From contig NZ_CP059569.1 in the NCBI RefSeq assembly GCF_014054985.1, positions 1,736,001 through 1,800,000 on the forward strand: a stretch of DNA of 64,000 bases, read 5' to 3'. Source of the DNA: Kingella oralis (lineage in GTDB: Bacteria; Pseudomonadota; Gammaproteobacteria; Burkholderiales; Neisseriaceae). Position 1 is the stretch's first letter, and every line of letters begins with the position of its first letter. Made by a program: the position numbers and the translations under genes. Of this stretch, positions 59,046 through 64,000 are shown in pieces. Below the pieces are notes generated by a model. The model saw nothing but the letters and a program-made list of their open reading frames with translations. It was not told where the DNA came from and searched no databases.

Positions 59046-59753
59046 TCAGGCTGCCTGTTGCAGGAAATATTCGGCAAGGGCGGCATCGTCGGGGCGGGTG
59101 AGTTTGATGTTGCGGCTGTCGCCTGTTACCAGCGCAGGCTGCAAGCCAAGTTGTTCTACGGCGGATGCGTCGTCGGTGATTTGGCTTAAATCGCTTTGGC
59201 TCAGGGCGCGGTGCAATAAGGCAGCCTGAAAGGCTTGCGGGGTTTGCGCTTGCCAAATGCCTTCGCGCGGAATGGTTTGCACGCTGTGCGCTAGCTGTGG
59301 GGCGGCTTGGCGTTTGAGCGTATCGGCAACGGGGATGGCGAGCAATGCGCCGTGTTGCTGGGCGTGTGGGTCGTTATCTAGCGCATCCAGCAGGCGGTTG
59401 AGCGCGCTTTGCGGCAGGCAGCAGCGGGCGGCATCGTGCACGAGCAAGGTGTCGCTGGGTTGGATGATGCGCTGGGCGAGCAGGTGGGCGATGCCGTTGG
59501 CGATGCTTTGGGCGCGGGTGTCGCCGCCTTGGGGGTGGACGCTTGCGTTGGGCGGGAGGGTGATGGCTTGGGCGAACCAATGGTCGGCGGGGGCGATGAT
59601 GACGGCGATGTGGGCGATGCGGGGGTTGGCGGCGAATAGGTTGAGGGTGTGTTGCAGCATGGGGGTGCCGAGCAGGGGGGCGTATTGCTTGGGGGTGGCT
59701 GCGCCGTAGCGGCTGCCGATACCTGCGGCGGGGATTAGGGCGATGTGGGGCAT
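59046..59753 (-). CDS. ispD: 2-C-methyl-D-erythritol 4-phosphate cytidylyltransferase
   Basis: The enzyme is the third of the non-mevalonate pathway and makes CDP-ME, the substrate of IspE. The 235-residue product has the signature ALIPAAGIGSRYGAATPKQY at the N terminus, LVHDAARCCLP near residue 105 and DDASAVEQLGLQPALVTGDS then RNIKLTRPDD toward the end. The stop TGA lies in a DUS (CAGGCAGCCTGAAA). ispF, which often follows ispD, is not next to it. Confidence 0.95.
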   Translation of the reverse strand: MPHIALIPAAGIGSRYGAATPKQYAPLLGTPMLQHTLNLFAANPRIAHIAVIIAPADHWFAQAITLPPNASVHPQGGDTRAQSIANGIAHLLAQRIIQPSDTLLVHDAARCCLPQSALNRLLDALDNDPHAQQHGALLAIPVADTLKRQAAPQLAHSVQTIPREGIWQAQTPQAFQAALLHRALSQSDLSQITDDASAVEQLGLQPALVTGDSRNIKLTRPDDAALAEYFLQQAA

Positions 59754-59893
59754 GGGAATCTTTCGGGGATGGTCTTGCGGTTTTGGCTACGTCGAAACGC
59801 GCTGCGCTCATTTTAACTTCGTTGAAGCCTGCGGCTTTCAGGCTGCCTTAATGCGGACGGCGTTGGGCGTAAACACAGGTGCGGTCATACAAC

Positions 59894-59936
59894 AAAGGCA
59901 GCCTGAAAACTGTATTTTTTGTTTTCAGGCTGCCTA
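59894..59936 (-). terminator. Inverted DUS pair after galU
   Basis: AAAGGCAGCCTGAAAACTG and GTTTTCAGGCTGCCTATTG form the stem, 22 bases beyond the galU stop. Confidence 0.6.
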
Positions 59937-59957
59937 TTGCTTTGCTAAACGCTCGCG

Positions 59958-60845
59958 CTATGCCAGCTTGGCGGCATATTGTTGCAACAATTCTTTAAAC
60001 GCCTCGCCTGTTTCGGGATGTTTTAAACCATAAGCCAGCGTGGCTTCTAGGTAGCCGATTTTGCTGCCGCAGTCGTAGCGTTGCCCTTCGAAGGCATGGG
60101 CGAGCACGGGTTCGTATTCCACCAGTTTGGCGATGGCATCGGTGAGCTGGATTTCGCCGCCTGCGCCGCGCCCAATGGTTTGCAGTAGTTGGAAAATGCG
60201 CGGGGTTAAAACGTATCGCCCCACCACGGCGAGATTGGATTCGGTGTCTTCGGGCTTGGGTTTTTCTACGATGCTGTGGATGCGTTGATATTGCTGCCAT
60301 GCGTTGGTTTCCACCATGCCGTAGGATTGGGTTTGCGAATGGTCAATCGTTTGCACGCCGATGACGCTGCTGCCTGTTTGGTTGTACACATCAATCATTT
60401 GTGCAATCGCACCGCGTGGCGCGTCAATCAAATCGTCCGCCAAAATCACGGCAAATGGCTCATTGCCCACCGCAGGCAAGGCGCACAACACCGCGTGCCC
60501 CAAGCCCAAAGCTTCGGCTTGGCGCGTGTAAAAACAGCTTACGTGGGCGGGCAAAATGTTTTGCACTTGGGTTAAGAGCTGCTCTTTGTGGCGCAGGGCT
60601 AACTCGGTTTCCAGCTCGTAGGCTTTGTCAAAATGGTCTTCAATGCTGCGCTTGCTGCGCCCCGTTACAAAAATAATCTCATCGCAGCCCGCTTCAATCG
60701 CCTCTTCCACCGCGTATTGAATCAACGGCTTATCCACAATCGGCAGCATTTCTTTGGGATTGGCTTTGGTGGCGGGCAAAAAGCGCGTGCCCATGCCTGC
60801 CACGGGGAATACAACCTTGCGGATACGAGGAAATGGCGTGGTCAT
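59958..60845 (-). CDS. galU: UTP-glucose-1-phosphate uridylyltransferase
   Basis: The enzyme makes UDP-glucose for LOS and capsule-type glycans and for galactose metabolism. The 295-residue product has the N-terminal VVFPVAGMGTRFLPATKANP then KEMLPIVDKP, FVTGRSKRSIEDHFD, LGLGHAVLCA and the later VEKPKPEDTESNLAVVGRYV. ATG 60845 has AAAAAGGAGCATCA upstream, a strong site. The longer frame to 60926 is rejected. It is divergent from recJ. Confidence 0.95.
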   Translation of the reverse strand: MTTPFPRIRKVVFPVAGMGTRFLPATKANPKEMLPIVDKPLIQYAVEEAIEAGCDEIIFVTGRSKRSIEDHFDKAYELETELALRHKEQLLTQVQNILPAHVSCFYTRQAEALGLGHAVLCALPAVGNEPFAVILADDLIDAPRGAIAQMIDVYNQTGSSVIGVQTIDHSQTQSYGMVETNAWQQYQRIHSIVEKPKPEDTESNLAVVGRYVLTPRIFQLLQTIGRGAGGEIQLTDAIAKLVEYEPVLAHAFEGQRYDCGSKIGYLEATLAYGLKHPETGEAFKELLQQYAAKLA

Positions 60846-60994
60846 TGATGCTCCTTTTTCTTTACACAAAATAACGCGGGCAATTATAACGACACGCCTT
60901 TGTTCTGTCAGGTAAAATAGCGCCAACGATTATTCTCCCCCCTTTCAGGCAGCCTGAAATCTGGAAACGGCTGCTTCTTTATTGATTGCCCACC

Positions 60995-62707
60995 ATGTCT
61001 CACACCAAACGCATCGCCACCCGCCCTATCAACCCCCAGCTTCAATCCGCCCTGCAAGCCGCAGGCGCAAACCCGCTCATCGCCCAGCTTTACGCCGCGC
61101 GCAACGTTGCCGACAGCAGCGAACTCAACGACAGCCTCAAACAGCTTATCCCCTACACCCAGCTCACCAACTGCACCGCCGCCGCCAGCCGCCTTGCCGA
61201 TGCCATCCAAGCGCAGCAAAAAATCCTGATTATTGCCGATTATGATGCCGACGGCGCCACCGCGTGCAGCGTTGCCATGAAAGGGCTGGCGAGCATGGGC
61301 GCGGCGGTGGATTTTTTTGTGCCCAACCGCTTTGAACACGGCTATGGGCTTACCCCCGAGCTTGCCGACATCGCCCACGCCAAAGGCGCAGATTTAATTG
61401 TTACCGTGGACAACGGCATCAGCAGCGCCGAAGGCGTGGCGCGCGCCAAAGCGTTGGGGCTGGATGTCATCGTTACCGACCACCACATCGCAGGCAGCGT
61501 CATCCCCGACTGCATTATTGTGAACCCCAACCAACGCGGTTGCACCTTCCCCAGCAAAAGTATCGCGGGCGTAGGCGTGATTTTTTATGTGTTGATTGCG
61601 CTGCGTGCCGAATTGCGCGCGCGGGATTACTTTTCAGGCTGCCGTGCCATCGCCGAGCCCAAATTAGACGAATTATTAGACCTTGTGGCACTCGGCACAG
61701 TCGCTGATGTCGTGCCGCTGGATCACAACAACCGCATTCTTGTGTCGCAAGGTTTAAAACGCATTCGCGCGGGCAAAATGAGCCACGGCATCCGCGCCCT
61801 GTTCCAAACCGCCCGATGCAGTGCGCAAAAAGCGCAGCCGTTTGACTTTGGCTACAAAATCGCACCGCGCATCAACGCCGCAGGGCGGCTGGATGATATG
61901 TCTATCGGCATCGCCTGCCTGCTTTCAGGCAGCCTGAACGAAGCCGAAAGCATGGCAAGCGAGCTGAACGAACTCAACCAAACGCGCCAAGAAATTGAGC
62001 AAGAAATGCTCACCGACATCCTTGCCGATTGCCCCAGCGCCTTGCCCAGCGAACAAACCACGCTGTGCGTGTACCGCGACAGCTTTCATCAAGGCGTAGT
62101 CGGCATTGTTGCCAGTCGTTTGAAAGAAAAATTTTACCGCCCCGTGTTTGTGTTCGCGCCCGACGACGATGGCAACTATCGCGGCTCGGGGCGCAGCATC
62201 GCGGGCGTGCATCTGCGCGATGTGTTGGATGCCATTTCCAAGCACGCGCCTGAAATCATCATCAAATTTGGTGGGCACGCGATGGCGGCAGGGCTCACGC
62301 TGCGTTCAGGCAGCCTGAAAACCTTTGGCGATTTGTTTGAAGACATCGTGCGCAGCCAAGTGAACGAAGATACGCTCTCGCAAACCTTTCTCACCGACGG
62401 CAGCCTGAAAGCCAGCGACATCACGCTTGCCAACGCCCAGCTCATCAACGCGCAAATTTGGGGGCAAGGCTTCCCGCCGCCCAGCTTCGCCGACACGTTT
62501 CAAGTGCTCCGCCAGCAAAGCATGGGCGCAGACAAAAAACACACCAAAGCATGGCTCACCAAAGAAGGGCAAGAGTTCGAAGCCATGTTTTGGCGATGCG
62601 AAGACACGCTGCCGCGCGACATCCGCGTGGTGTACCGCCCCACAGTAAACGAATGGCGCGGCAACACCGAATTGCAGCTTTATGTGGATTATTGGGAGGC
62701 GGCGTAG
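60995..62707 (+). CDS. recJ: Single-stranded-DNA-specific exonuclease RecJ
   Basis: RecJ is a 5'-3' exonuclease in recombination and mismatch repair. The 570-residue product has the DHH-family motifs: IIADYDADGATACSVAM (motif I), VTVDNGISS, VIVTDHHIAG (motif III), and the DHHA1 part with GRSIAGVHLRDVLD and KFGGHAMAAGLTL. ATG 60995 is used; a TTG three codons before is less likely. DUS supply LSGSLNEAES, LRSGSLKTFGD and DGSLKASD, so uptake sequences are tolerated in a repair gene, as known for other Neisseriaceae. Confidence 0.95.
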   Translation: MSHTKRIATRPINPQLQSALQAAGANPLIAQLYAARNVADSSELNDSLKQLIPYTQLTNCTAAASRLADAIQAQQKILIIADYDADGATACSVAMKGLASMGAAVDFFVPNRFEHGYGLTPELADIAHAKGADLIVTVDNGISSAEGVARAKALGLDVIVTDHHIAGSVIPDCIIVNPNQRGCTFPSKSIAGVGVIFYVLIALRAELRARDYFSGCRAIAEPKLDELLDLVALGTVADVVPLDHNNRILVSQGLKRIRAGKMSHGIRALFQTARCSAQKAQPFDFGYKIAPRINAAGRLDDMSIGIACLLSGSLNEAESMASELNELNQTRQEIEQEMLTDILADCPSALPSEQTTLCVYRDSFHQGVVGIVASRLKEKFYRPVFVFAPDDDGNYRGSGRSIAGVHLRDVLDAISKHAPEIIIKFGGHAMAAGLTLRSGSLKTFGDLFEDIVRSQVNEDTLSQTFLTDGSLKASDITLANAQLINAQIWGQGFPPPSFADTFQVLRQQSMGADKKHTKAWLTKEGQEFEAMFWRCEDTLPRDIRVVYRPTVNEWRGNTELQLYVDYWEAA

Positions 62708-62972
62708 GCAGCCTGAAAACGAGTTGGCACGCCTTTGCAAAATCTAAACGGCAGCCTGAAAACACACCCGCGCCAAGCGCGCATCATCGGCGCAGCCGCG
62801 TCCATCGCCAACATTTCCATCGCCCGCGCAAGCGTTCGCCATCCCGCCGCCCTACCCCATTTTCAGGCTGCCCCAAGCACGCACGATTGCCCCGCGCCGC
62901 GCCAACCCCATTCCCCGCCCCCAAGGCAGCCTGAAACATCCAACCAACCGCATCACAACCGGAAAGCCCACC

Positions 62973-63857
62973 ATGGACACCCTACTGAGCATGAAAGTCT
63001 TCTGCCAAGTCGTGCAAAGCGGCAGCTTCACCCGCGCCGCCGAACGGCTCAACATCTCCATCCCCATGGCAAGCAAACACGTCTCCCATCTGGAAAAAAC
63101 CATCGGCGCGCAACTGCTCTACCGCAACAACCGCAGCCTGAAACTCACCGAGCAGGGCGATGCCTACTACCGCGACTGCCAAAGCGCGCTGGAACTGCTC
63201 GCCCAAGCCGCCGAACACGCCAGCGCAGGCGCCAACCACCCGCAAGGCACGCTGCGCATCGCCGCCCCCGTATGGTTTGCCTGCGACAAATTCGCCCGCA
63301 TGCTCGCCGCCTACCAAAGCCGCTACCCCGATGTAGAAATAGAACTCACCCTCTCCAACCGCCATGTCGATTTAAACAGCGACGGCGAAGACCTCGCCCT
63401 GCGCCTATCCGACAGCCTCGCCGAAAACATCATCGCCAAACGGCTGGGCAACATCCCCTTCTACCTCGTCGCCACCCCCACCTACCTCGCCCGGCACGGC
63501 ACGCCCCGCGCCCCGCAAGACCTTACCCGGCACCCCGCCATCCTCCCCACCTATGTGGATTTGTCCCGCATGATGACCGAATACCAAGGCAAAACCGTGC
63601 CGCTCGAATTCCAAGGCAGCAAAATGCGCAGCAACCACACCCAAATGGTCGCCGCGCTCATCCGCGCCCATGTTGGCATCGGCTATATGCCCGCATGGCT
63701 CGCCGACGACGACATCACCACCGGCAGGCTCATCCGCCTCCTGCCCGACTGCCCGATGAGCAGCCCGCCGTTCTACGCCGTGTATGCCAACCGCCAATAC
63801 ATGAAAGCCAAAGTACGCAGCTTTATTGACTTTATGAGCGAGCAAATGACCGCCTGA
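62973..63857 (+). CDS. LysR-family transcriptional regulator
   Basis: The 294-residue regulator has an N-terminal winged helix (MDTLLSMKVFCQVVQSGSFT, AAERLNISIPMASKHVSHLE, residues 1-62) and a substrate-binding domain (GTLRIAAPVWFACDKFARML; DLALRLSDSLAENIIAKRLG; VGIGYMPAWLADDDITTGRL). Its ligand and targets are unknown; the upstream spacer with four DUS shows no T-N11-A box I am sure of. Third-position C bias is extreme, like lolB, ispE, fdhD and fdhE. No divergent partner gene lies within the window. Confidence 0.88.
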   Translation: MDTLLSMKVFCQVVQSGSFTRAAERLNISIPMASKHVSHLEKTIGAQLLYRNNRSLKLTEQGDAYYRDCQSALELLAQAAEHASAGANHPQGTLRIAAPVWFACDKFARMLAAYQSRYPDVEIELTLSNRHVDLNSDGEDLALRLSDSLAENIIAKRLGNIPFYLVATPTYLARHGTPRAPQDLTRHPAILPTYVDLSRMMTEYQGKTVPLEFQGSKMRSNHTQMVAALIRAHVGIGYMPAWLADDDITTGRLIRLLPDCPMSSPPFYAVYANRQYMKAKVRSFIDFMSEQMTA

Positions 63858-63876
63858 ACACAAACACCCAAACACC

Positions 63877-63918
63877 AAAGGCAGCCTGAAAAGGGATTTC
63901 CCGTTTTCAGGCTGCCTA
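63877..63918. terminator. Inverted DUS pair after the LysR gene
   Basis: AAAGGCAGCCTGAAAAGGG and CCGTTTTCAGGCTGCCTAA lie between this gene and a converging reading frame at the window end. Confidence 0.55.
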
Positions 63919-63966
63919 AACTTTTTGCAAAACCTAAGTGTTAGCAATGAGCAGGGTTATTTCTAA

Positions 63967-64000
63967 TTACCCCAACCGCGCCAACTGCTCCGCCGCCTCT
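63967..64000 (-). CDS. Possible C-terminal end of a minus-strand gene
   Basis: On the minus strand the last eleven codons would read EAAEQLARLG followed by TAA. The composition looks coding and the DUS pair upstream separates it from the LysR gene, but with so few codons nothing can be said about the product. Confidence 0.35.
   Translation of the reverse strand, partial: EAAEQLARLG

Larger units (their letters stand above)
1..64000. repeat. DNA uptake sequences (AGGCAGCCTGAA, AG-kingDUS dialect), whole window
   Basis: The 12-mer and near copies occur in both orientations across the whole window, mostly between genes and often as head-to-head pairs that fold as terminators, but also in frame inside many genes. 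Translations recur as QPEN, GSLKT, FQAA, FRLP and SGCL. In Neisseriaceae these motifs are recognised at the cell surface by ComP during natural transformation. Only selected copies are listed separately. Confidence 0.9.

Overview
The window looks like chromosomal DNA from a member of the Neisseriaceae. The strongest clue is the 12-mer AGGCAGCCTGAA (usually followed by AA), which occurs in both orientations far more than a hundred times (not counted exactly). This is the AG-kingDUS dialect of the neisserial DNA uptake sequence known from Kingella and relatives. Neisseria itself uses GCCGTCTGAA. Gene order also fits the family: TPR protein - lolB - ispE - tRNA-Gln - prs - rplY, a metF/metE pair, rimP-nusA-infB, and dRS3-type repeats. 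I cannot fix the genus or species from the sequence alone.

Layout. 0-5 kb: envelope and housekeeping genes (TPR protein, lolB, ispE, two tRNA-Gln, prs, rplY). 5-12.4 kb: a membrane protein, an S49 peptidase, a YceI lipoprotein, a DUF1877 protein, aspC, ribF and an orphan amino-acid ABC permease. 12.6-19.9 kb: a formate-respiration module, fdnGHI plus the maturation genes fdhD and fdhE; the catalytic residue is Cys196 instead of selenocysteine. 20.3-23.0 kb: a NalP-like lipidated subtilisin autotransporter. 23.5-29.9 kb: a YfcC-type carrier, a DUF1176 protein, nadE overlapping a HAD phosphatase, and a dihydrolipoamide dehydrogenase-type flavoprotein. 30.3-32.9 kb: a decayed patch with two broken genes around a flavin-reductase-like gene. 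33-37.8 kb: infB, nusA and rimP on the minus strand. 38.1-41.8 kb: carbonic anhydrase, nadD, and a metal ABC transporter without a binding protein. 42.1-49.8 kb: prfC, a MOSC protein, metF, metE and a Zur-like regulator. 50-60.9 kb: dnaE, rlmJ, a small secreted protein, macB, a GNAT enzyme, a small lipoprotein, ispD and galU, all on the minus strand. 61-63.9 kb: recJ and a LysR regulator.

Non-coding DNA is unusually structured. DUS occur singly, as inverted pairs that look like terminators, and inside genes, where they add protein sequence (infB, rlmJ, a lipoprotein) or provide the stop codon (ribF, nadD, the MOSC gene, ispD). Several further repeat families lie among them: a REPIN-like double hairpin of about 75-95 bp (family A); a 160-bp MITE with GAACCTGTATTCA ends (family B), one copy nested in another repeat (family E); a repeat carrying a GCAGGGGC/GCCCCTGC hairpin (family F); a DUS-linked tail of the AACGAGCAAAGCGAGTTTC type (family G); and an AAACCGTTTGG hairpin. 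Long poly-C tracts sit at the 5' ends of fdhD, dnaE and ispE and are candidate slippage sites. I see no phage, CRISPR array, rRNA or intact insertion sequence.
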